This document shows positions 36,969-46,026 of a stretch of 64,000 bases of DNA, one piece after another. The notes beneath the pieces are model-generated. The model was not told the DNA's origin and made no database searches. It was given only the letters and a program-made list of their open reading frames with translations. Position 1 is the stretch's first letter, and the number at the start of each line of letters is the position of its first letter. Made by a program: the position numbers and the translations under genes. The DNA is from Gloeocapsopsis dulcis (lineage in GTDB: Bacteria; Cyanobacteriota; Cyanobacteriia; Cyanobacteriales; Chroococcidiopsidaceae), in contig NZ_CP119968.1 of NCBI RefSeq assembly GCF_032163395.1, positions 47,501-111,500 on the forward strand. Reading direction: 5' to 3'.

Positions 36969-37937
36969 ATGCCAAAAGTAACCGTAGTAGTACCAGCATA
37001 CAACGCCGAACAAACAATCATCGCTACCATCGCCAGCGTTCAACAACAAACATATCAAGATTGGGAACTAATTGTGATAGATGATGGCTCAAGCGATCGC
37101 ACTTTAGAACTATTAAACCGCATCCGAGAACCACGACTGCAAGTATATCACTACAGCAACGCAGGGGTATCAGTAGCACGAAATCGCGGACTAGCACACG
37201 CCCAAGGCGAACTGATTGCATTTTTGGATGCAGATGATTTGTGGAGTGCAAACAAACTTGAACTGCAAGTCGCCGCCTTACAACAACATCCCCATGCAGC
37301 AGTAGCATACAGCTGGACATATTTCATGAATGCTACTGCAACAACGATTCATGCTGCACCAAGTGTTTGGTTTGAGGGGGATGTGTATCCACAACTATTG
37401 GTGCGCAACTTCCTCTACAGTGGTTCTAATCCATTAGTTCGCCGTGATGCACTTGTACTAGTGGGTGGGTTTGACCCGACGTTAACTCATGGTGAGGATT
37501 GGGAGTTGTTTGCCCGCTTAGCTGCTGTTGTACAGTTTGTTGTTGTTCCTGTTGCCCAAGTTTTCTATCGTCAATCTGCCACTTCAGCTTCGGCACAAGT
37601 GGAGTTGATGGAACAACGTATTCTACAGGTGATTGACTCTGTTTTCTCTTGTGCTTCTCCTCAGTTTCATCACTTTAAAAATGAAAGTTTAGCAAATTTC
37701 TATCAATATTTAACAGGTATACGCTTGGCTCAAGCTACTAGTGTTGAAGATGTTAAACAAGCTGGACAAAAGCTACAGATGGCAGTCCGTTTATCTCCAA
37801 AAATTTTACTTAATAAAACAACTCAACTTTATCTTGCAAAAATGTTTTTAATGAAACTCTTTTCACCTGGTATTACTAAAAAAAATAGCCAGCTTAGTAC
37901 AGCTTACCTTACGCAATTTAAGTTTAAACAAGTATGA
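36969..37937 (+). CDS. glycosyltransferase family 2
   Basis: A 322-residue GT-A fold glycosyltransferase. The N-terminus has VTVVVPAYNAEQTIIATIAS, the nucleotide-binding LIVIDDGSSDRTLELL, and VSVARNRGLAHAQGELIAFL leading into the metal-binding DADD. The later acidic motif is GFDPTLTHGEDWELFARLA. It transfers a sugar from a nucleotide donor, probably to a lipid-linked surface glycan intermediate. Donor and acceptor cannot be read. Its stop overlaps the GT39 start by 4 bases (ATGA), so the GT2, GT39 and flippase genes form one translationally coupled unit. Confidence 0.93.
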   Translation: MPKVTVVVPAYNAEQTIIATIASVQQQTYQDWELIVIDDGSSDRTLELLNRIREPRLQVYHYSNAGVSVARNRGLAHAQGELIAFLDADDLWSANKLELQVAALQQHPHAAVAYSWTYFMNATATTIHAAPSVWFEGDVYPQLLVRNFLYSGSNPLVRRDALVLVGGFDPTLTHGEDWELFARLAAVVQFVVVPVAQVFYRQSATSASAQVELMEQRILQVIDSVFSCASPQFHHFKNESLANFYQYLTGIRLAQATSVEDVKQAGQKLQMAVRLSPKILLNKTTQLYLAKMFLMKLFSPGITKKNSQLSTAYLTQFKFKQV

Positions 37938-39495
37938 GATTATATACAAGTAAAAACTTAACAGATAAGTTAAGAATACCGCAAAAAATACTTTTTTTAG
38001 TCATAGTTTTATTATTGATAGGAATTTTCTTTCGATTTACTAACCTCGATCGAAAAGTTTACTGGTACGATGAAACTATAACATCGTTAAGAGTTGCGGG
38101 TTACAGACAGACCGAAGTAGTTCAGCAAATATTTAATGCTAAGGAAATCAGCGTTCAAGCTTTACAGAAATACCAAAAAATTAATCTAAAAACAACGTTA
38201 CTTGCTACAACATATTCTTTAGCAACTGAAGCTCCACAGCATCCGCCTTTGTATTTCTTAGTTGCTCGATTCTGGACGCAATGGTTAGGTGATTCAGTTG
38301 CAACGATGAGAAGCTTATCTGCGTTGATTAGCATACTCATTTTCCCTTGTCTTTATTGGTTATGCCTAGAATTATTTAAAACTCCGCTGTTTGGATGGAT
38401 AGCTGTTGCATTAATGGCAGTCTCGCCATTCCATGTGTTGTATGCTCAAGAAGCAAGAGAGTATAGTTTATGGACAGTCACAACTTTACTTTCAAGCACA
38501 ACCTTACTTCGTGCAATACGGTTAAAGACTAAGTTGAGTTGGATAGTATATGCAGCAACAATAGTAGCAGGACTTTACTCATTTACATTTTCTCTATTCA
38601 TCATAATTGGACATAGCATATATATAGCAACTACTGAAAAATTTAGATTAACTAAAATAGTTAAATCATATTTATTTGCCTGCTTTATAGTTTTTTAGCT
38701 TTTTCTCCTTGGATTTTAATTATTGTTATTCACTTACTTGCAGTAGGTGATATAGCAGGTTGGACAGCCATTGATTTGCCTTTGTCATCTTTAATAAAGC
38801 AATGGATTATTAATTTTAGTTCAGTTTTTTTTGATTTAAATTTCAATCATACCAATGCTTACTTAACTATACCTATTCTAATTTTGGAGATATATTCGAT
38901 ATATTTTGTTTGCCAAAAATCTCCACAACAGGTTTGGCTATTTATTCTGACATTAGTTGGGTTTACAGCAATAGCTTTAGCCCTACCAGATTTACTTTGG
39001 GGAGGGCGAAGATCGAGCGTTAGTCGATATTTAATACCTTGCTATTTAGGTATTCATCTAGCTGTTGCTTACTTAATTACAACTCAAATAATTTCTGCTA
39101 GTTTTTCCCAACGAAAGATCTGGCAAATAATTACAGCTATGCTGATTTCAGGTGGAGTTATATCTTGTGCAATTAGTTCTCAAGCAGTAGTGTGGTGGAA
39201 TAAATACGATAGCTACGATAATCCACAAATAGCTCGCATAATTAATCAAGCCGATCATCCACTTTTAATCAGCGATCCTGGTGTAAGTTTTGGTTATATA
39301 TTATCGCTTAGTTATTTGCTGGTTCCGGAAGTGCAGTTGCTATTATTTTCAGAGCCAAGTGTAACAGAAATTTCTACTGATGCCCAAAATATTTTTTTAT
39401 ATAGACCTTCCCAAAAATTGCGAAACCAACTGGAGAAAAGGTATACGGTAGTGCCAATTCAAGAATATAATAACTTCTGGAGGTTGGAGAGATAG
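37934..39495 (+). pseudogene. GT39-like membrane glycosyltransferase, split by a T6 frameshift
   Basis: Two adjacent frames together encode about 520 residues of a polytopic glycosyltransferase of the Dol-P-Man/ArnT (GT39/GT-C) type. The first part has the GT-C acidic loop VYWYDETITSLRVAG and EAPQHPPLYFLVARFW, and stops TAG at 38696-38698. Homology continues without a gap in the -1 frame (SFLAFSPWILIIVIHLLAVG) to the end at 39495. The switch falls on TTTTTT (38691-38696), where GTT TTT TAG would become TTT TTA after a -1 slip. Whether it is dead, phase-variable or read by slippage cannot be told from sequence. It is coupled to GT2 (ATGA) and the flippase (TAGTG). Confidence 0.75.
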
Positions 39496-40766
39496 TGAGT
39501 TTTATCGAACAACCTATTAGTAAGCTAAAACAAAAGTTATCTAACCAGTTTATTTCTAATTTAGGCTGGCTCAGTAGTGCAGAAGTAGTTACTCGGGTTT
39601 TTCGTATAGGAATTACAGCTATTGTTGCACGATTTTTAACGCCATATGACTATGGTTTAATAGCAATTATTACAACAATTAATGAGTTTGCTAGGGTATT
39701 AATGGAGGTAGGTATTGGTGCAAAAATTATTCAGTCTGATTTTAAAGATTTAAAGCAGTTATGTAACTCAGCTTATTGGTTAAACTGGATTATCTATACA
39801 GGAATTTTTGTAATTCAGTGCTTAGCAGCTTTTCCTATTGCTTGGTTTTACCGTGACACGCAGTTGATTTTTCCAATCTGCGTAGCAGCAATACCCTATC
39901 TAATTTGGCCTATAGCTGCAATACAATGCGTTTTAATTCAGAAAGAAAACAAACTTAAGATTTTAGCAATTAGTAATACAATAAAAAATCTCGGCAGCTA
40001 TACTTTACTAGGAATATTTGCTGCTTTAGGTATGGGAGTATGGTCATTTGTCCTATCTTGGGTTTTAGTTGCTCCTATTGATGTATTTATCTACTATACT
40101 TATCACTCGTGGCGTCCAAACATAGAAATAAATACAAAATATTGGAAAGAGTTTTTTCGTTTTGGTAAAAATATTTTTGGCACTCATTTACTAAAAACAT
40201 TAAGAAATAATTTGGATTACTTAATTGTTGGTCGCTTTTTAGGAATTAAAGAATTAGGAATCTATTTTTTTGGTTTTAACGCAGGGCTAGGAATTAGCTT
40301 AAGTTTCATCTCTGTTCTTAATACAGCTTTATTCCCTCATCTGTGCGCAGCAAGCTCAAATCGGTTTGAGCTTAAGAAGCATTATTTGCACAGTCTTAAA
40401 GCTATTGCCGCAATTATTATGCCTTTAGTCTTACTACAGACAAGTTTAGCTCCTTTTTATGTCCCTATTGTGTTTGGACAAAAATGGGTAGTAGCTATTC
40501 CAATTTTAATGCTAATTTGCTTATCTGCAATTCCACGGGCTTTTGCAGATGCTGCTTCGCTATTATTAGTAGCTATAGGTAAACCTAACTTAGACTTATC
40601 CTGGAATGTAGTATTTACTACTATATTCACTACTGCATTACTTATTGGAATTCATGGACAAGCTATTGGAGTAGCTACAACTGTTTTCTTAGTTCATGTT
40701 GTCACTATACCTTTATTTATTTACTGGACTACAGCCTATGTATTTCACAGAACAAAGAACACTTAG
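39495..40766 (+). CDS. oligosaccharide flippase (Wzx-like)
   Basis: A 423-residue integral membrane protein of the polysaccharide transporter group, starting MSFIEQPISKLKQKLSNQFI and then NLGWLSSAEVVTRVFRIGIT. The core has FLTPYDYGLIAIITTI, IIQSDF, LDYLIVGRFLGIKELGIYFF and many hydrophobic helices. Such proteins move lipid-linked oligosaccharide repeats across the plasma membrane. The start is a GTG that overlaps the preceding stop (TAGTG). It is somewhat shorter than usual members (about 450-490), so the last helices may be missing. AT-rich codon use resembles the GT genes before it. Confidence 0.88.
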   Translation: MSFIEQPISKLKQKLSNQFISNLGWLSSAEVVTRVFRIGITAIVARFLTPYDYGLIAIITTINEFARVLMEVGIGAKIIQSDFKDLKQLCNSAYWLNWIIYTGIFVIQCLAAFPIAWFYRDTQLIFPICVAAIPYLIWPIAAIQCVLIQKENKLKILAISNTIKNLGSYTLLGIFAALGMGVWSFVLSWVLVAPIDVFIYYTYHSWRPNIEINTKYWKEFFRFGKNIFGTHLLKTLRNNLDYLIVGRFLGIKELGIYFFGFNAGLGISLSFISVLNTALFPHLCAASSNRFELKKHYLHSLKAIAAIIMPLVLLQTSLAPFYVPIVFGQKWVVAIPILMLICLSAIPRAFADAASLLLVAIGKPNLDLSWNVVFTTIFTTALLIGIHGQAIGVATTVFLVHVVTIPLFIYWTTAYVFHRTKNT

Positions 40767-41028
40767 CGATCGCACTTTCAATTTAACGAGAATTCTTACA
40801 GCTTATCCCCCTGAAGACAACTTTGTATCAAAAGCTGTTAGGGTTATAATATTTTATTTAAATATATATTAAAGATACGTATGCTATTACTGTTATCGGG
40901 GCACACCTCTTTTAATATATTTGCATAGCCTGTTTTTTGTTGCAGCTTCAAAAATTTTAACAAATTTCTTAGCCAAATCAGTCTAATGTAACGATTTAGT
41001 GGCACTATTTTAAGACTGGACTTTTAGC

Positions 41029-41745
41029 ATGAGCAATAATTTAGCGACCAAGTTACGTGAGGGTACAAAAAAAGCACACACAATGGCAGAGAATGTCGGT
41101 TTTGTGAAGTGCTTTCTCAAAGGAGTCGTAGAGAAAAGTTCTTATCGCAAGCTAGTCGGCAATTTTTACTACGTCTACTCGGCAATGGAAGAAGAAATGG
41201 AACGGCATTGCCAGCACCCAATTGTCTCCAAGATTTACTTTAAGGAACTTAACAGACAACGTAGCTTAGAACAAGATCTCAGTTATTACTACGGTGCTAA
41301 TTGGAAAGAGCAAATTGAGCTTACCCCAGCAGGCGAAGCTTACGTTAAGCGAATTCGCGAAGTTTCTAATACTGCACCAGAACTTCTAATCGCCCACTCT
41401 TACACCCGCTACATCGGTGATTTATCCGGCGGACAAATTCTCAAGAACATCGCGCAACGTGCCATGAACCTTTCTGAAGGACAGGGTGTTGCTTTCTACG
41501 AGTTCAAAGATATTCCTGATGAAAAAGCTTTCAAAGCAGGTTATCGTCAAGCTTTAAATGAAATCCCAATTGATGAAGCAACTGCAAACCAGATTGTTGA
41601 TGAGGCAAATGCAGCGTTTGGGTTAAATATGAAGTTGTTTAACGAGCTAGAAGGCAACTTAATCAAAGCAATCGGTCAAATGTTATTCAACACCCTAACA
41701 CGCCGTCGTACTCGCGGCAGCACCGAATTAGCGACTGCTGAGTAG
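41029..41745 (+). CDS. ho1: heme oxygenase (biliverdin-producing)
   Basis: A 238-residue enzyme that opens heme to biliverdin IX-alpha, iron and CO using reduced ferredoxin, the first step to phycobilins. It starts MSNNLATKLREGTKKAHTMA, with the proximal heme His in KKAHTMAEN, and has AHSYTRYIGDLSGGQILKNI over the distal helix. Length and sequence match cyanobacterial HO1. The 262-base AT-rich leader upstream holds its promoter. It opens a tetrapyrrole-themed stretch with cobW, a CpcT-like lyase and hemF. Confidence 0.96.
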   Translation: MSNNLATKLREGTKKAHTMAENVGFVKCFLKGVVEKSSYRKLVGNFYYVYSAMEEEMERHCQHPIVSKIYFKELNRQRSLEQDLSYYYGANWKEQIELTPAGEAYVKRIREVSNTAPELLIAHSYTRYIGDLSGGQILKNIAQRAMNLSEGQGVAFYEFKDIPDEKAFKAGYRQALNEIPIDEATANQIVDEANAAFGLNMKLFNELEGNLIKAIGQMLFNTLTRRRTRGSTELATAE

Positions 41746-41860
41746 AATAGACAATAGCGCATAATTAGTCTTATTTGGGGCAGTAGCCTTGAGGTTACTT
41801 GGATTTTAATTCAGGCGATCGCAAGGAGATTGCCCCACCATTGTCTCAACTAAAGTACAC

Positions 41861-42910
41861 ATGGCACCTAAAATCCCTGTCACTATCGTTACCGGCTTCT
41901 TAGGCAGCGGTAAAACAACTTTAATTCGTAACCTACTACAAAATAACCAAGGTAGACGGATCGCTGTTTTGGTCAATGAATTTGGCGAACTGGGCATTGA
42001 TGGTGAATTGTTGAAATCCTGTCAAATTTGCCCTGAAGACAGTGACAGCACCGATAATATTGTGGAATTAACTAATGGTTGCTTGTGCTGTACGGTACAG
42101 GAAGAGTTTTTACCGACAATGCAGCAGCTATTACAGCGGCGTGACAGCATTGACTGTATCCTAATTGAAACTTCAGGTTTAGCCTTACCCAAGCCCCTTG
42201 TTAAAGCTTTTCGTTGGCATGAAATCCGCAATGCTGCCACAGTGGATGCGGTAATCACAGTCGTAGATTGTGCCGCAGTCGCCGCTGGAACTTTCGCCAG
42301 CGATCCAGAAGCAGTCGAACGCGATCGCCAAGCCGATCCTAATTTAGAACACGAAACTCCCCTACAAGAATTATTTGAAGATCAGCTTGCTTGTGCTGAC
42401 TTGGTAATTCTCAATAAAACTGACTTGGTTGATACTGCAACACAAACCGAAATTATCGACTTAGTCCAACAAGAGTTATCCAGAGTCGTCAAAATCGTTT
42501 CTGCAACTCACGGACAACTTGACATCGATGTTCTCCTCGGATTTAATGCCGCAGTAGAAGATGATTTAGCTGCGCGTCCTAGTCATCATGATACCGAGGA
42601 ACACGACCACGATGATGAAATTACTTCGACTCACGTTATCCTAAACCGTAAATTTGAACCACAAAAGCTACAACAACAACTGCAAGCTTTGGTGCAAGAA
42701 CAAGAAATTTATCGTATCAAAGGCTTTGTCGCTGTACCGAATAAACCAATGCGTTTGGTCTTACAAGGAGTAGGAGGACGCTTTGAACAATTCTATGACC
42801 GGATGTGGCAACCAGAAGAACCGCAACAAACAAAGTTAGTTTTTATTGGGCGTAATTTGAAGACAGATGCAATTGAGTTGCACTTAAATGTGCTTAGCGG
42901 TAATAAGTAA
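41861..42910 (+). CDS. cobW: CobW-type GTPase (COG0523 metallochaperone)
   Basis: A 349-residue G3E GTPase. The P-loop is VTGFLGSGKTTLIRNLL, the metal-binding motif CLCC is in LTNGCLCCTVQEEF, the guanine motif is LNKTD, and LIETSGLALPKPLVKAFRW is typical of the CobW branch. A His/Asp-rich metal-binding stretch (HHDTEEHDHDDE, about residues 241-252) precedes the C-terminal domain. CobW-group proteins deliver metals, here perhaps cobalt for cobalamin synthesis. Zinc chaperones of the same family lack some CobW features, so I lean to CobW. No riboswitch is evident in the 115-base upstream gap. Confidence 0.88.
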   Translation: MAPKIPVTIVTGFLGSGKTTLIRNLLQNNQGRRIAVLVNEFGELGIDGELLKSCQICPEDSDSTDNIVELTNGCLCCTVQEEFLPTMQQLLQRRDSIDCILIETSGLALPKPLVKAFRWHEIRNAATVDAVITVVDCAAVAAGTFASDPEAVERDRQADPNLEHETPLQELFEDQLACADLVILNKTDLVDTATQTEIIDLVQQELSRVVKIVSATHGQLDIDVLLGFNAAVEDDLAARPSHHDTEEHDHDDEITSTHVILNRKFEPQKLQQQLQALVQEQEIYRIKGFVAVPNKPMRLVLQGVGGRFEQFYDRMWQPEEPQQTKLVFIGRNLKTDAIELHLNVLSGNK

Positions 42911-42950
42911 TTGGTAATGGGTGAATACAAGAACAACAAATTACCAATTC
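42903..42950. repeat. heptamer repeat hairpin (AATTGGTAAT / ATTACCAATT)
   Basis: AATTGGTAAT (about 42908-42917) and ATTACCAATT (about 42940-42949) form a perfect 10-bp inverted repeat with a 20-base loop, built from the window's heptamer family. It lies between cobW and the CpcT-like gene. Confidence 0.55.
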
Positions 42951-42957
42951 TCGAAAT

Positions 42958-43572
42958 ATGAATTTATCATCTGAGCTAACGGCACTAGCACAATACCTGA
43001 CAGGGGAATTTACGAATCAAGAACAAGCGATCGCTGAACCAGCTTGGTATGTTCACTTACGTCTTTGGCATCAACCAGTATCCTTGTTTACTGAAGACAG
43101 CTTTACGCTATTTGCCGAACAAGCCAATATACTAAAACTCGATCAACCCTATCGACAACGCTTGATCCGCATCCAACAGTTCCCTGGTAAGGCATCATTA
43201 CAAGTGCAATACTATATGCCGAAAAATCCTACTGCTTTACGCGGTGCAGGTGCTAACCCTGCAATTCTTAAAAGCCTTACACCCGATCAGTTTGAATTAC
43301 TTCCAGGCTGTCTTCTCGATGTCACTGCGAATCAATTAGAACGCGATTGCGCTTTTCTCAGCGCCGAAGGCGATCGCTATCACTTTAAAGCCACGCTACC
43401 ACCAGATCGCCGCTGCTGTTTTTCCTACGCTGGCAATACTGTACAAGTCTCAATCGGCTTTGAAGCTACTCCAGAAGAATTTTTAAGCTACGACAAAGGA
43501 ATTGACTCCACCACTGGTAAAGCCACCTGGGGAGCCATTCTTGGACCATATCGTTTTCGTAAAGTAAAATAA
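42958..43572 (+). CDS. chromophore lyase of the CpcT/CpeT family
   Basis: A 204-residue protein. The family attaches phycocyanobilin or related bilins to Cys155-type sites of beta phycobiliproteins. Visible features are LAQYLTGEFTNQEQAIAEPA with W-Y-V-H, LFTEDSFTLFAEQANIL, YRQRLIRIQQF and the closing ILGPYRFRKVK. It lies in the same orientation as ho1 and cobW. I do not assign a cpcT or cpeT symbol because paralogues differ in target. ATG at 42958. Confidence 0.88.
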   Translation: MNLSSELTALAQYLTGEFTNQEQAIAEPAWYVHLRLWHQPVSLFTEDSFTLFAEQANILKLDQPYRQRLIRIQQFPGKASLQVQYYMPKNPTALRGAGANPAILKSLTPDQFELLPGCLLDVTANQLERDCAFLSAEGDRYHFKATLPPDRRCCFSYAGNTVQVSIGFEATPEEFLSYDKGIDSTTGKATWGAILGPYRFRKVK

Positions 43573-43588
43573 AGAGGGGCGAGTGAAT

Positions 43589-43616
43589 AGTTTTGAGTTT
43601 TGAGTTTTGAGTTTTG
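43589..43616. repeat. tandem heptamer (AGTTTTG)x4
   Basis: Four perfect tandem copies of AGTTTTG, followed by decayed copies (AGTTTTAAGTTTTGAATT) to about 43645. About 50 bases further on, CATAACTCAACACTTC-type sequence looks like the opposite strand of the same element. It sits between convergent genes and is typical of cyanobacterial short tandem repeats. Confidence 0.8.
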
Positions 43617-43749
43617 AATTAAAAGAGTTTTAAGTTTTGAATTGAAGAATACATAACCTTTGTACGATTGGCTGAATACTCTTCTTTACTCATAACTCAA
43701 CACTTCACGACTCATAACTCCCTCAGCTCAAGAACAGCTCTTTAATCCT

Positions 43750-44778
43750 TTAGGTCTTCCAATTTGCCCAATCTTGCGGCTTTAAGAAGGTTTCATACAA
43801 CTTAGCTTCTGGAGTATTTGGTTCAGGTTCGTAGCAATATTCCCAACGTACTAATGGCGGTAGCGACATCAAAATTGACTCGGTACGCCCATTAGTTTGT
43901 AAACCAAAAATTGTACCTCGGTCATAGACTAAATTAAACTCTACATACCGACCTCGACGGTAGAGTTGGAAATTACGTTCGCGATCGCCATACTCTGTAT
44001 CTTTACGCCGCTTGACAATTGGCACATATGCTGATACAAAAGCATTGCCACAATCTTGCACAAAAGCAAAAAGCTCTTCCCAACTGCGTCGCGGTAAATC
44101 GCCTAAAGATTGACTATACGCAGCAGCTGCACCATCTGGGGCAGGACCGCGATACAACTGTCCTTGCCCATCTTGGTAGTCAAAAAAGATGCCACCAACT
44201 CCTCTTGTTTCCTGGCGATGTTTGAGATAAAAGTACTCATCACACCACTGCTTAAAGGTTGGGTAATATTCTGAGTGGTGAGCATCACAAGCTTGCTTGA
44301 GAGTCGTGTGAAAATGCTTAGCATCTTCAGCAAACGGGTAGTAAGGTGTTAAATCTGCACCGCCACCAAACCACCATACTGGACCTGCTTCAAAGTAACG
44401 ATAATTTAAGTGAACCGTGGGTACATAGGGATTTCGCGGATGCAACACCAATGAAGTACCTGTCGCAAACCATTTATGTCCTGCTGCTTCGGGACGCTGT
44501 GCCAAAATTGAAGGCGGTAGGTGTGAACCCCAAACTTCTGAAAAGCCAACGCCACCTTGTTCAAAAACTGCACCATCGCGCATCACCCGCGATCGCCCAC
44601 CGCCACCTTCTTCGCGATCCCAAGAATCTTCGCGAAACTTACCAATCCCATCCAGTTGCTCTAATTCCTGACAGATGTTATCTTGCAGATTCTGCATTAG
44701 CTGTTTAACTCTGGCTTTTGCATCTGCTGGTGGTGGAGATTGGGAGGAAGATATCTGAGGATTTAAAGCAGTCGTCAT
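43750..44778 (-). CDS. hemF: oxygen-dependent coproporphyrinogen III oxidase
   Basis: A 342-residue enzyme that converts coproporphyrinogen III to protoporphyrinogen IX using oxygen, a step shared by heme and chlorophyll synthesis. Family features are [59 protein letters not shown] and [20 protein letters not shown]. The length is typical. It is on the opposite strand to ho1, cobW and the lyase, so functional grouping is by neighbourhood and not by operon. The ATG at 44778 faces a long divergent region. Confidence 0.97.
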   Translation of the reverse strand: MTTALNPQISSSQSPPPADAKARVKQLMQNLQDNICQELEQLDGIGKFREDSWDREEGGGGRSRVMRDGAVFEQGGVGFSEVWGSHLPPSILAQRPEAAGHKWFATGTSLVLHPRNPYVPTVHLNYRYFEAGPVWWFGGGADLTPYYPFAEDAKHFHTTLKQACDAHHSEYYPTFKQWCDEYFYLKHRQETRGVGGIFFDYQDGQGQLYRGPAPDGAAAAYSQSLGDLPRRSWEELFAFVQDCGNAFVSAYVPIVKRRKDTEYGDRERNFQLYRRGRYVEFNLVYDRGTIFGLQTNGRTESILMSLPPLVRWEYCYEPEPNTPEAKLYETFLKPQDWANWKT

Positions 44779-45275
44779 AAGTCAACTTAGTTTCTTAAAA
44801 GCGGATATTTCCAGGTTTTTTGTGCCAGTTTGAGACAATAAAAAGTTTTATCCTACATCACATCTATAAACTAAGGCACAAATAACAATTGTGCCTTGTT
44901 CTGTGCATTCAGTTTTAAAATGCAACAATTCTTTCCACGAATTCTTGTTGTAAAGCGAGGTCGTGTGATTGTGTTGTTACTAAAGCTCACGCTCTATACT
45001 GTTTCCTTTGCTACCAATCGCTAGCTGTACTTGATTTATATTTATTCTTTATCAAATTCCTCCGTTTGGGGGAAGACAGGCACTGATTTTCTTTGTACAG
45101 TCTGACTAAAAAACTTATTAATAATCCTTAAAGATAGCAGGAATTGAAATTTCGCAACAAACATACTAGATTTTAGCGAAGTAGTTTATAAAATAGGCTA
45201 CATTGAGCGCTCAAACCCAGTAGCGATCGCCAACAACTATTCTGGCAAAGCGCTACAGACAGGAGGATTAGAAAA
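44779..45275. other. divergent intergenic region, hemF / SRPBCC
   Basis: About 500 bases between divergent starts, presumably with both promoters. No convincing intact gene is seen. On the minus strand at 44915-44986 a short open piece translates TTQSHDLALQQEFVERIV and stops; it resembles the C-terminal end of MutS- or ABC-type ATPases and may be a tiny remnant (weak). A HIP1 site lies near 45224. Confidence 0.4.
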
Positions 45276-45800
45276 ATGCGAGGCTGGTTGTCCAAAATTA
45301 TTCACCGCAAAGGTCGCCGGTTTCAATGTTCTTTAGTACGAACATACCGAGAAATTAGTTCTGCCTCGGTGGATGAACTTTGGCAAAAAGTCGTAAACTT
45401 AGCAGATGTTTCCTGGCACCCGTTGCTTACTAGCACTAATGTACCCAATGGTTTAGTCCCCAAACCAGGTCTCATTTTTCAAGCAGTAACGCGCCTTGGT
45501 CCGATTCCAATTAAGATTTTTGTCGAGCGCGTAAATCCTGGAGAAATGATGAGTGTAAGAGTGTTATCTATTCCAGGTGTTGAAGAACGAGTCATTTACA
45601 GAGTCGAGTCAACAGTCTGTGGCACTTGTGTATCTTATTCTGTGACATTGAGTGGTTGGTTATCACCTTTGATCTGGTCTTTAATTAAACCCCGTGCAGC
45701 AAAAGTTGCGGCTGCTTTGGCAGCTGCTACCGAACAGGCAGCAAATAATGCATTATCATCAAAACCAAAGTCTTTGAAAAATAGTTGTTTTGACTTTTAA
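45276..45800 (+). CDS. SRPBCC (START-like) family protein
   Basis: A 174-residue protein of the SRPBCC/polyketide-cyclase type: a helix-grip fold that often binds hydrophobic ligands. Residues 24-145 fit the fold, with TYREISSASVDELWQKVVNL, LLTSTNVPNGLVPKPGLIFQ, and a long C-terminal helix LIKPRAAKVAAALAAATEQA. There is no signal peptide. A good AGGAGG ribosome site (45261-45266) lies 9 bases before the ATG. Ligand and role are unknown. Confidence 0.8.
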   Translation: MRGWLSKIIHRKGRRFQCSLVRTYREISSASVDELWQKVVNLADVSWHPLLTSTNVPNGLVPKPGLIFQAVTRLGPIPIKIFVERVNPGEMMSVRVLSIPGVEERVIYRVESTVCGTCVSYSVTLSGWLSPLIWSLIKPRAAKVAAALAAATEQAANNALSSKPKSLKNSCFDF

Positions 45801-46026
45801 CAAAAGTACTTAGCTTGTCTTCGGTTGCTCCAGTCTCCGCCTAATTAGCATTTCAACTTCTTCAACCTCAGCATTTGGTAGGGAGGCGTAGAATTACCAA
45901 TTCACCACTTGGAGGTCTTAGTTTCTAGTTTCTAATCCTTCACTAAGTACAGCACTTGCCCGTTAAGATCTAGGCAGGAGGCAATTTCATTGCCACAGTT
46001 GCGCCTTGCGTGAGAGTAAACCAACT

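Noticed and set aside
34800-40766. Natural-product gene cluster containing a P450
   Set aside because: The P450 is only a C-terminal fragment and the neighbours are glycan genes, so a surface-polysaccharide locus is more likely.
43589-43645. Tandem repeats as a CRISPR array
   Set aside because: Repeats are 7 bases with no spacers and no cas genes nearby; they are short tandem repeats.
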